A stretch of DNA of 64,000 nucleotides from Karalla daura (lineage: Eukaryota; Chordata; Actinopteri; Chaetodontiformes; Leiognathidae). Positions 47,561 through 59,405 of this stretch are shown here, piece after piece. Below the pieces are notes generated by a model. It saw only the letters and a program-made list of their open reading frames with translations. It did not search any database and was not told the DNA's origin. The translations under genes and the position numbers were made by a program. Location: assembly GCA_029224185.1 (NCBI GenBank), contig CM055188.1:13503497-13567496 (forward strand), in the 5' to 3' direction. The first letter of the stretch is position 1. The number at the start of each line of letters is the position of its first letter.

Positions 47561-47923
47561 GTGCGCCTGCATGGCTGACCTTTCCCTAATGGACCAGGCA
47601 ACAAATGCTGCGACAGCACACGGTGCTCCGACACCATAGTGCTCTGAGAAGTTCAGCCTCCCTAAAAGGAAGCAGAGTGCAACAATTTGAAGTAACAGAT
47701 GTTACGCTATTTTGCTGTTCCTCGAGGCCTTGGAAAACTGAGCTGAAATTTCCGCCCAAACAAAAACAAATTGCGACCTCATGCAACGTAATTTCTGCCT
47801 ACACGCTGACTCTCGTCCGTCATGAAGAGTTTTTGGAACAGGTTCGATTTTCTGTGTTTTTCACGTCTGTAAAAGGCCTTTCTGACCACTCACTGTCAAA
47901 AAAAATTCACATGGTGATCCAAA
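47561..47923 (+). other. Probable flank or body of PIF/Harbinger element
   Basis: Upstream of the MADF-like frame. A 109-codon open plus frame (47605-47934) without a recognised domain runs into it. Probably the 5' part of the same decayed transposon. No terminal inverted repeat identified. Confidence 0.35.
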
Positions 47924-48215
47924 ATGGCAAATGAGAAATTAATTCACCTCGTCTCCCAGCGAAAAGCTTTGTACAATAAAACATGCAAAGACTACAAAAA
48001 TGCTGAACTCAAGGACGGTGTCCTGACTCTCGTGAAGCTGTCAACAATATGTGGTGCAGCTTGTGGGACACTTACCTATCCTGAGAGGATATCGAGAGCA
48101 GGCAGAGTCTCACCTGTTTGTAAGGGAACTGCAGAACTATCCTGATCATTTTCAGACTTACTTTAGGGTGACAGTGGTCCTGTTTTATAAACTGTTAGCA
48201 CAACTGGAGCCACAC
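47924..48215 (+). mobile_element. PIF/Harbinger-like transposon remnant: MADF plus transposase fragments
   Basis: Two pieces in the same direction. 47924-48022 begins with ATG and reads MANEKLIHLVSQRKALYNKT, continuing CKDYKNAELKDGV: the first half of a MADF (Myb/SANT-like) DNA-binding domain (E-LI-LV-R--LY---DYK----). After about 65 bases in another frame, 48087-48215 reads GYREQAESHLFVRELQNYPD, then HFQTYFRVTVVLFYKLLAQL. This is the N-terminal signature of HARBI1-type transposases (EL---D--F--YFRM----F--LL--L-P). In intact elements these are two separate proteins that act together. Both are truncated here, the catalytic DDE part is absent, and the MADF half ends abruptly. Inactive. Confidence 0.7.
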
Positions 48216-48793
48216 ACACACACAAAAAGAAGAAACATGGGAGCGAGAGAGAGATCAACCCTGGTAGAAATGTATGACTGTCACTTGACAGCTCCATTTC
48301 CTCCTTTCCAAAGTTCGGAACGGAAAATAAAATTGCACAGTGAAAACTCATCAGGGAGAAAACCACTGAATACGTGAGCGGCACCTTACAGCTGTGACGC
48401 AGTAACCGCCACAATTGTCTTCCATTAAAATCAATGGAGACCTCTTCCACATAGAGCAGCTCAACAGCGTCCCAGAATCGCTCAGCTGCGGCTTGCTGCT
48501 CCTGATAATGTCCCCAATTTTAATAGGAGAGAAAAAAAGTTTTGTGGAGCACAGAGAGAAAGATAGATAGATATAGAGAGAGAGACCACGCCAAAAAAAG
48601 AAAAAAAACAGGATAAAGTGCTGTTGAACAAACAAAGTAAACTATTGTTTGCTGTTGTTTCCTTTATACAGTGTGTTTATCATGGCACCCTGTGGTCTCT
48701 CATACTTTTGGAAGTATCGCGTGATCTCGTGATATCGCGCTAATTCAGCTAGCGCACCGCTGCCATAACACACTGGTGGAATATGGGATTTTT
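48216..48793. other. Non-coding, possibly transposon 3' flank
   Basis: Continues from the Harbinger-like remnant with no further transposase motif. 48419-48441 (cttccattaaaatcaatgga) is a short near-palindromic block often seen in fish DNA transposons. 48710-48770 has a TATCGCG-rich patch. Confidence 0.4.
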
Positions 48794-50082
<1,289 letters not shown>

Positions 50083-50165
50083 CCCACATTGAGGCTGCAG
50101 GGGCTGGGAGTCCAACCACCGACCTGCTGATACATGCCGCTCTGCAACCTGGGCCACAGCAGTGA
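50083..50165 (-). mobile_element. tRNA-related SINE-like repeat fragment
   Basis: Minus strand reads TGGCCCAGGTTGCAGAGCGG (A-box-like, 50137-50156) and GGTTGGACTCCC (B-box-like, 50106-50117), separated by 'catgtatcagcaggtcggt'. It continues into CAGCCCCTGCAG. Same family as the element at 1-130. Short and diverged. Confidence 0.65.
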
Positions 50166-50245
50166 AGGTGGCAGACAGACAGCTAGTGACAAGTGGAACC
50201 TCATAGCCAGGTATTCCCAGACTCAGCCAGACATTATCACAAGTG

Positions 50246-50312
50246 CACACACACACATATGCACATAAACACACATATGTACACAGACACACACACACAC
50301 ATGCACACACGC
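50246..50312. repeat. Imperfect CA tract
   Basis: CA with AT, AA and AG interruptions. Confidence 0.85.
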
Positions 50313-50441
50313 AGGTACACAGAGAGAGTGACAGCCAATTCCAGAGAGACACAGGTACACTCTGAAACACACAATTAAACTGAGCAGAAGCTCCTGAATC
50401 AGATCCAACCAATCATCAAACTTTCTCTCTGGTCCCATCTG

Positions 50442-50442
<1 letters not shown>

Positions 50443-50507
<65 letters not shown>
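50443..50507. repeat. (AC)32 microsatellite
   Basis: Perfect array of 65 bases. Confidence 0.98.
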
Positions 50508-50510
<3 letters not shown>

Positions 50511-52877
50511 CTGTCTCATCCTGTTGGTGGTACTTAAGATATCGCAGGAGGACAGAATTGAGAATTGAGAGCCACTGTCAAAGGAGACCCGGCGCCGCTG
50601 TAGCGTCTTTGCCGGCAATGGCCACCGTTCAGCCTAAATGAACAGCTGACAGGCGGATGGCGGCGGCGAATCTGGCAAACAGACAGCTAGGAAATTGTCT
50701 GTGCAATAAAATGGCCTCACGCCTCTTTGAGTTTAGAGTTATATAAGCCTGACTTTGTGTGTTCTTGTTCCTTGTGCGGGAGTAACAACACAGTGGCTGA
50801 CAGTCACTGTGACATGTTTTCATTTCATTTCTACATATGAGGCAAAGTCGTTACAGCCTCTCTGTTCCCACAGTTTTGATTTGACATTTACATATGAAAA
50901 CAAGGACTCCATCACATCGAAAATGTCTTTTAAACATTACCACTGGGAGATGTACATAGACGTCCCGAGCCTCTCAGGTGTTTTCATTTCATTCTGTGTG
51001 AATGAATTAACAGTTGAGGTACTGTACTGATGTCAGTCAGGAGCTGTGCTCAAAAAGCACAAAAATAGATTCAAATGCCTTTTGTTGCAGAACGTTATGA
51101 AAGTGTCATGCAGGCACTAGGAGAAGAGAATGACGAGGAGTTGGTTTATTTTAGGAGGTGGCGGAGGAATTGAGTCTGTGATATGATCGAAACAGCGTCA
51201 ATAGCCGCAGCGACCAGGCTGCGAGTAAAAGACAGAGAGAAGGAAGGAAAGAATATTAAAATATATTAAAATATTTTTTGTCTGTCTCTTCAACTTGTGT
51301 TTGCCCATGATTGTGTGTGTGTGTGTGCATTAGGAGCATGCAAAATGCAGAATTGGCCTACACACATTTTCTCAATGCAAGTTTTAGTTAACGATTGTTT
51401 TGGGGGGTTTTCTGGGACCAGTCCAGAAGACAGGTGGACACTGACAAAGACAAATTATACCCAAACAGTATACCTGAATATAATTTGTTTTTCCATTTTA
51501 ATTCTGTATTCTTATTCAACTTTGAGTTATTCTCTTAATTCACTATTCAATCAAATTCAAAACTGAATTAAAGTTCAAGTGGCTTTTTAATTTCAATCGT
51601 TGTCTGAATTTCACACAGCTCTTACATATCTGACAGCACTGTTATTATTATAATATTTTTTATCTTAGTGTTGGGGATTTATTCTGCAGTGATGTGGCTT
51701 AAACAATCTGGACCCAGTTATCAGAGGTGTCCACTAATCTTTTACACTGATTGTGTACTTGAAGATGTTGCAGCTAAACTTTTAAGGCTTAGATATACTC
51801 CCAGTCTTTATTTTCCACTCATGCGTTGTATCATTTCCTCTTTGCTGTATCAGAATACTATGCAGTTACTAACAGCGTGGTTGTGGCATACAACATCAAG
51901 TCGGAGCATTACTGAAACAGGCCGATACAATAAGAGACAGTGAGACAGGAAAAGAGGGATTGGACATTTAGAGAGGGCAGATAAAACAGAGTAAAAGACT
52001 CAAGAGGGACTGGAGAGAGAGAGAAAGAAAGAGAGAAAGAGAGGCTTCTCTCAGGGTGTGAAGCACAGAGTGTCTGGGGGGATTGACACGATCAAAATAG
52101 CAATCAGAAAATAGCAATCAGACTGCAAGTGACAGAGTGACTGATGTTGGAGAATTGCATGCACGCACACACACAAAAACGAACAAAAGATGCAAATGAA
52201 GCCCCCACGCGGTCTCATCTTGATCCTCCTCTCGTGTTGACAAATGTAGCATAATGGCGTCATTTTCTCATTCTTCATCGCAGAGTAGTCCCTGGGGGCC
52301 AGTCAGAATGAGGATAGCAGTGTGTGTGTGTGTGTATGTGTGTGTGTGGTGGGGGGTTGTTAGGAGTTACAGAGCTGACAGAAGGAACCTGTGGCATGGT
52401 CAGATTCATTCATGGATTGACGTTTGTTTCGTTTCTTATTCTTTGATGATGAATAGCAAGTAAGAGGAGCCTTCACAATAAATAATATGTGTATGAAATA
52501 TAAAACTGCATGACAGTAATATTTTATTATATTTGTTTCACAACTGATGGTTTCAACAGCCAGAGTAAGTCAGTGTTAGGTCAGGTTATTCTCCAACAGT
52601 CAGTATGAATCATATGGATAGGTGAGTGTGTTGAGGATGATAGCAGTTAAAAGTTAGGTCTACCCCTTACTCCTCTCCAACCCTGCCCTCTCATCTAAAT
52701 ATGGTTTCTTCTGGCTCCAAAGGTTTGAGTTGATAGTGCACTGTGAGCCAAACCCCTGGCTCCAAAAACGGTCCTTCACAGTCCAGTGGGTGATGTCATG
52801 GAGGGTAGGAGCTTGGTCCAAGCCCAGAGGCTGCATCTAAACAATTGTATTAGTTACAACTTCAAGTCACCAGTGAG

Positions 52878-52878
<1 letters not shown>
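50508..52878. other. Non-coding stretch; GC-rich block at 50.58-50.69 kb
   Basis: 50580-50690 is unusually CG-rich for this window (ggcgccgctgtagcg, ggatggcggcggcgaatctg). It is followed by non-repetitive sequence (aattgtctgtgcaataaaat), a candidate conserved element. Later: purine-rich 51945-52060, a 14-base tandem duplication at 52096-52124 (aaaatagcaatcag twice) and an imperfect GT at 52321-52349. No gene. Confidence 0.45.

Positions 52879-52914
<36 letters not shown>
52879..52914. repeat. (TG)18 microsatellite
   Basis: Perfect 36-base array. Confidence 0.98.
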
Positions 52915-52915
<1 letters not shown>

Positions 52916-53782
52916 TTGTTCTTGTTGATCACTGGCAAAAAATATTTGTCTCTAACAATGAAGGAAGAGGTGAAAGAAAGACATATCTAAGCTTCTGAGC
53001 ATGTTTGTTTAGTTGGGACTTGTGTTTGACAAGTCCTGTAAATGTCTCTTTGATGTGTCTCCTCAGGCTTGTGTGCTCTCTCTCAGTTGCCATACCTCTA
53101 TGTGCTGCAACTGTTTGTATTTCTCAAAGATTAAATGTTTGTGTGTATGTGTGTGTGTGTGAGGAGGAAGAGGGGAGGTCACCACCCATTACTCACAGCA
53201 TGCTGTGTTTACTCTCATCCAGCAGGAAAAAAACCCATCAATGGTTTGCAGCACATTATAAATCGATAGATTACACAAACACATTATAAATCATGTTGCT
53301 GCTGCTCTGTCGGTTCAATGGACTCTTCTCCATTGATTCTTGCATAGATTTAATAACAGGCTCCCACCAGGCACAGAAGATCACTCTGCTGCTATCTAAA
53401 TTAAGCTCTGCAGGATGTAATCACACCTCAGTCCATTAAATGAGCCGACTCAGCTCATAGACTTTAACTGTGGGACTCGAGAGGCCTCATTCGTAGTCCA
53501 GGGGCCTGATGTGTGAAACAGAGAAAGAAAAAGTCGGGTTTGACAACATAATCTCCAAGAGGTGACAAAATTGCATGTTGAAGAAACATGTTCTTCAGAT
53601 TTGACTTGAAGATGGGTCAGTGTGTAGATTGACTCACAGATCACCAAAACATAATTGTTCTAAAGTTGCTATTGTGAGCATAGTAAAACAAAGGAGGTCT
53701 TATTTGTCAATTGCTTTTGTTATTTATTGAAGATGTGTGCATTGCCGCTTGTGCATTGTGCATTTTATGTGCAGGTGTGAGC
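52915..53782. other. Non-coding stretch, no gene seen
   Basis: Short GT at 53142-53161; otherwise unique DNA with no recognised gene. Confidence 0.55.
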
Positions 53783-53842
53783 GTGTGTGTGTGTGTGTGT
53801 GTGTGTGTCTGTGTGTGTGTGTGTGTGTCTGTGTGTGTGTGG
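53783..53842. repeat. GT microsatellite with CT interruptions
   Basis: About 60 bases of GT with two CT interruptions. Confidence 0.96.
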
Positions 53843-53869
53843 GTGTTTACATTCCACTTAACACAAGAG

Positions 53870-54170
53870 CAGTGAATAAATTCAAGGGCTTCTAATTACC
53901 GACTGAACACAGATGTTTTTCATTGTCTATCGACTATCAGGGTCGAGATGCTGTCTTGAGATCATTTCAGTTGCCACAGCAACAAAACAGCATCCACAAC
54001 CTGGATTTCTCTGACGCTTCATGCGTCATGCTCAAAACATAAATTTGAGAAAAACAGATAAAAAAAGAAAAGAAGAAAATGGTGTCACTTCAAACAGCAT
54101 ATGCTGGGATAATTAGCAAACCCGAGCAATTTGCATCTCTTATACATCGCCAATTATTTTCATTTCGGCG
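53870..54170. promoter_or_regulatory. Candidate conserved regulatory block
   Basis: Non-repetitive, compositionally balanced block with several textbook-type sites close together: an RFX X-box (53970-53983), a short palindrome TGACGC-TTCAT-GCGTCA (54012-54028), a POU octamer ATTTGCAT (54129-54136) and CCAATTATTTTC after it. There is no open frame across it. This density of sites in non-coding DNA suits an enhancer, but motif matches alone cannot show that. Confidence 0.35.
53970..53983. promoter_or_regulatory. RFX-type X-box GTTGCC-AC-AGCAAC
   Basis: Fits the palindromic X-box consensus exactly (GTTGCC half-site, 2-base spacer, AGCAAC half-site), the binding site of RFX winged-helix factors, which often control ciliary genes. 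No promoter features are visible beside it. Confidence 0.4.
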
Positions 54171-55544
54171 TTCCAGAGCTGTGGAGACAGAGGGATAGAC
54201 GGCAGGATAGAAGCAGAGAGGGTTGAGGGGAGACGAGGAGAGAGAAGACGCATTGCAAGCCCGGTGAAGAGATGAAGACAGAGGAAGTGATTGAGAGGAG
54301 AAGAGAGGGTAATATTTATTCCCTGCAACACAAAGTCTCATTTGGCTGCAACAGCAAGGTGTAAATACAACAGACAATTAACTGCAGATGCATGAAAGAG
54401 GGTGGAAAACTGACTCAAGGGTAATAAACACTTTTCACCCAGTGGAATGAAGCCCAGCAGTGATGGAGCGACTGCCAACAGAGGTTGCAGCCACTCTCAC
54501 TATCAGGGCTCCAAACTGTCCCTGAAGGTTTTCTCAAATAACAAAACAAAAACCGTTTCCATTGAGTAGTAGCGCCTCACCCTCCTCTACTATGCTCTAT
54601 TCGACTCTCCTATAGTTTCCTTTTGACTGGCGAGACGTGTCCCCATATAGGCTGTCTGAAACATGCTAGGATTGGGGTTAATTTTCATCACTTCCTCCAC
54701 TGTCCATAGGATAGCTGATTTCCCTGTTACCAGCTAGTTATTCCAGTAAAAGTTACTACAGCCACTGAAGATATACAGGATGCATGAGTATCGAAGTGCA
54801 GGTGGGTGTTACTGAAAACCTGGTGTTATATACATATTATTATATGCTGAGTATAGTGCAAGGCATAGAAACACATTACTATTTATGGCTCCACAAAAAG
54901 TACTCGCTCAAAAACAGTGTGACCATGTGGATGTTGTCTGTTTTATGTATCTATCTATCTGGTCTGACCTCTATCTTTCTGACTACTCCCCCTAAAATTG
55001 TTGTTCAACGTGCCATGTGTTTTATAATTTTAATCAGTTCAAAAAGAGGTTGGTACAGTGATAATTCAAATTTCACATTTTACAACTGTCTAGTCACACT
55101 CACAGGAGCTGAAACTGGCCTATTTTCTGCAGTGGTTCATCAAAGTTTCAGTTCAAATTGAACACAGTTTTTTTCCACACAGATGGGTTCATTTGAGGGA
55201 CCAGTGTTGATTCAGTGTTTTCCTCACTGCAAAATGTACAAAAGCAAGACTTTTATATATGCTCTTAAGGAAACAACTTTGCCATGTTTCTACATTGACC
55301 CAGAGTAGACAAACTTAACAGAAGTCATAGAGGAGGTACTCAGGTGTACTCAGGGCAACCCCCCCCCCCCCACACACCACACACACGCACAGATTTCTCT
55401 TTGATTTCTTCTATTCTTTGATATTGTCTGAATAATTCAGGTGAGAGGTGTTTTATTCCTCCACCATATCCATTTCCCTTTATCTGCCGTGTAGCTTTTA
55501 GCTGAGCGGGAATATCTAGGAATTACACTCTCTGCAAAACACAT

Positions 55545-55549
<5 letters not shown>
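54171..55549. other. Non-coding stretch, no gene seen
   Basis: Purine-rich 54180-54310; C10 run near 55361. The 125-codon plus frame (54784-55161) has no domain. Nothing annotated. Confidence 0.5.

Positions 55550-55576
<27 letters not shown>
55550..55576. repeat. (CA)13 microsatellite
   Basis: Perfect 27-base array. Confidence 0.97.
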
Positions 55577-55581
<5 letters not shown>

Positions 55582-58500
55582 ATTAAAATGCATGTGCCTG
55601 TCTGCAGGCTGTTTGTGCATGTGTGTGTTTTGAGATAGTGTCAGATAAAGGGAAAAAAAACAGATGATGCATCAAGTTCTTAACCAAAGATGATACTGTT
55701 AGTCTGTTAAATTCACTTTCAGAAACATTTTACCATGTCTCCATCAGCACCGAGTTTATCCACACACATTTAGAAGATGAATTGGATTTGATGATGATCT
55801 GCTCTGTGGACCGTGACCACATGTCGCTGGGTGTGCAGTTGAAAACTCATCTCCTGGATAAGCAGCTCATGTCAGCCTCTCCACACCGGATCACATCCCA
55901 TCTTCCTTCACTGCTCGGCCCGATTTGCTCGCATCAGAACTTTCACTTCTCTCTTAAGCTTTATTTTGTTTTGCTTGTATGATCAGTCTGGAGTCAGGGG
56001 ATTGTGACCAAATTCACAGAGGTACATCCTGCACCGAAGCACTGAAACAGCCCGATGAAAGCTGAAAAAAAATCCTGAAAAGAAAATAAACCTAAAAAGA
56101 TTATCTTAAACTTTCAGAATCACCGATATAAAGATTAAAAGAGACCAATAAAATTAGCTAAATGAGGTAATTAAAAAAGAGATTTAGACAATACAGCAGA
56201 TACAACCATATTATCACCCAAAAACTATGAAAAAAAAATCTATTTCTGTAATTAATACTACTGAGATACAATTATTTTATTCTTTTTTTAAATTCTTTGA
56301 CATGTTTATACTTCCTGCATGTCGTCAGCATCATCTTCTGTCCTTTTTATAAGTGACAATTATAAGTGCATTAATTAGGTTCAAATTATCATTAATTTTA
56401 CATTTACATGGAAGGCAATATTTCCAAAATAGCTGTCCCTGCACCCAATGACTAACTGCACGTTATGGTTCAGTTATTTCTGTCATTTTTTTTCTTTTCT
56501 TTTCTTTTTTCTCAGTGGGGAAACTCGTCATACACCTCTCATCCTCTCAGCACAGTTTGAAATGTTCAGTCAGGACTGACCCAGATAAATATGCTGAATA
56601 ACCCCGGCCCCCCACCCCTCCTACCCCAATACACTGTGGTCCATCAATTATTAATCAGAACTGCTTCATCTGAAGGCCACCGAGTCCGCTAAGCTCTGAA
56701 TCTCTGCACCAGGACATAAACAATGAAAGGGAAACGTCTGCAGCCTGCAGTCAAAACAACAGGGAGAATCGACTCTACTGCCAGCACACACTTGTGTTGT
56801 GGGTTTTACTTGTGGTTAAATGCTGTTAACAAAATAAGAAAAAAAACAAAAACACTTCAGATCACAGCAGTTAATGTTCGATCTGGATTCAATTGAATAT
56901 AGACTTAAAAATGACTCAGCTCCCCTTTAGTATTGGTTTTGTCTGTGAATGCTGCTGAACATGTGAACTTAGGGAGCACAAGGGCTGTGACCATGTCAAG
57001 TTCATTTTGTACAATCACACTGTAGATGTGTCCATGTCTAAATCATCACGATCTGCACCATCAGATTTGTGAGCAAATCCATAAAAGAGACCAACTCAGT
57101 ACTGTGCTTGCAGGAACTGCCTGCACTTCTAATTCTAGGCCATAAGAACAAAACAAAAATCATGTCTTATGTACAGCATAGAAGACAATACTGTCACAGC
57201 TACAAGCAAATAAATATAGCATGGTTATTTTATTTTTCACTGTGAAGGTCACTATGGAGAGACCACTATTGGAAAAAAAAAGTTAGTTGTAAGTTGAATC
57301 TGTTGTTTCTGAGGTTGAATTTGTTTATTGGGAAAACAAAATGTTGCTAGGGTAAAAATCTTGATTTTTGCTCTCATATGTGCTTAATTATAGATGAAAA
57401 GAAACACAATTAGCCAAAACAAATTCCCCTTGGTGCATCAGTGACCTTGCTCAGGTTCATCCGAAAATAAAAGTGTGTCTCTCATGTACAGATTCACTCT
57501 GAAGAATGTATTAAATTCTGTTTCTACTCTTGTTTCACAGTGGCCATTAAGTATGGTGAACCACATAGACTCAGCAGTTTATTTATTACCACAGTTCTTT
57601 TGTAGCATTGTCACCACTTCCTGCATCCCAACAAAGACAATGGAATGAAGCAGATTTTACTCTGAGGTAACAAAGGTATGGAGCATGTCGACATGCTGAG
57701 GTCTCCAACTCCACCGGGGACAGTTTTTTGGACTCACCAGCTACTACCTTCACTCTCTGTACTGTTGGTACCACAGGAGACAAAAAAAGACAGATGTAAA
57801 AGAGCCAAATGGTCCAGTGGAACGTGACCAACTCTGAATGCTGACTCGTGTCCAAGTGTGTGTGAGTATAAGCACGTGGACTCACAGCAACGACGTGGGT
57901 CATTCGGCACAGTTGGTATCACACACCGCACAGGCTGTGCTGGCTTCAGTACAGTCACATCATTTAACAGCTCCACGTTCGTAAATTAACAGCCGCCCAC
58001 TTATTCAGTGCTGGACATTTAGGACAAATGGCCACAGTTGGAGCTCGGCTGCAGGGTTCGAACCTGTGACCTTGTTACAGGAAACTGTATTTGACTATCC
58101 CTCACCTGCAGGTGTCTGCCTCCCTGCCTCTAGTCCACCCATGCTCCACACTGCTTCTCCTCTTTGTCATGCAACAGGGACAATCCTATTACATTTCCTT
58201 TAGCTGTATCTCTGTTTCCCTAATAACAGCAGAAACAGCTTATTGATTATGTATGGCCTCACCCTGCCACTGTACACCATTTGCACAGTGCTGCAGAAAC
58301 AAACAGCTTTTCATGTAATCTACCGTGTCGACAGCAGCAGGATTCAAAGGATGCGGTGAGTGTAGAGCTGCAGAGTTACACTGCATGGCTCCGTCTCTCA
58401 TTGTATTCACACACACACTCACACTCCTGAAAAGACATGGTATTTTTCACATGGTCCTGGGCCTACACCTTCACAAACTCATCATTTGTATCTCTGTGTG

Positions 58501-59340
58501 TGTTTGTGTGTGAAGGTGTGCGTGTGTGTATGTGTATGTGTCATGTACTAAACAATGTTTGCTTCCTCAAAATTAGTTGTGCTCATTAAATGTTGTTACT
58601 TTGACAAGGTCAGTAAACATTTTTTAGCAGTTTATTTTGGTATTTATTGAACCATAGCATGGTGATTGAAGTTTTGATATTTAATGAAGCACAAATACAA
58701 TCTTCCTTAAGATAAATTAACAAATAAACTTGAATAAATACGTTTTTGGCTTTTATATGATTCTGTTGCAGTACAGCCTTGCCTCAACATGTAACATACA
58801 GTTTTATATTATAAGTGTTGATATGACATATACACATATGCAAAGATATTACAAATATCTCTTTACTAACCAATGAAGGTGACTTTTGTGGCTGAGGGTG
58901 ACTTTTGAATATTGAACATGACTTGGGTGCCAAATTTTCATTCGTTAGTATTTACATGTAAGGTCCATTCACTTTACCTTTACATTATTCTATCATTATT
59001 CTCTCATTTTGGAAATTTAACCGTGTTTCCACGGTGTTTCCTTGTTTCCATTGCTCTAACAGATATAAATCCATGGCCCCACTTGTGTGTGTGCGCACAT
59101 ACACACAAACACACATACACTCATGAACAGATGATCAGCTGGGGAGAGATTTATTTGCGGCTCTGACGTCCAGGAGCCCGCCCACTGAGGGTTGGCATGG
59201 CGACATACACCATGCTGTGACCTCATATCCTGTTTGCTGGTCTGAGACTCTGCAGGAATGCTTGTGGAGGACGCTCAGAGAGTCAGGAAGTTACTTTGAC
59301 AAAGTCCTTGAGGATCGGGCCGCTTGATGCCGCTGGCTTC
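55577..59340. other. Non-coding stretch, no gene recognised
   Basis: About 3.7 kb of largely AT-rich DNA. The minus frame at 57586-57903 ends in a stop right before AATAAA and is preceded by an acceptor-like CTGTGGTACCAACAG, but shows no domain. 58065-58076 (gcagggttcgaacctgtg) has a B-box-like ggttcgaacc without a matching A-box, perhaps a SINE scrap. Imperfect GT at 58495-58540. No gene annotated. Confidence 0.45.
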
Positions 59341-59361
59341 GAGCCTGGCTGTGATTTCATT

Positions 59362-59405
59362 AAAGGTTAAAAAGCACATTTTTCATTTAAAGGTTAAAAA
59401 GCACG
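59362..59405. repeat. Short tandem duplication
   Basis: TTAAAGGTTAAAAAGCAC occurs at about 59361-59378 and again at about 59387-59404, separated by about 8 bases. A recent local duplication. Confidence 0.85.

Noticed and set aside
57586..57903. 105-codon minus frame with acceptor-like site and AATAAA just after its stop
   Set aside because: No domain, no conserved pattern, and AT-rich context makes AATAAA common; kept only as a remark.
58065..58076. ggttcgaacc resembling a tRNA T-loop/B-box
   Set aside because: No A-box at proper spacing and no cloverleaf can be drawn; at most a SINE scrap.
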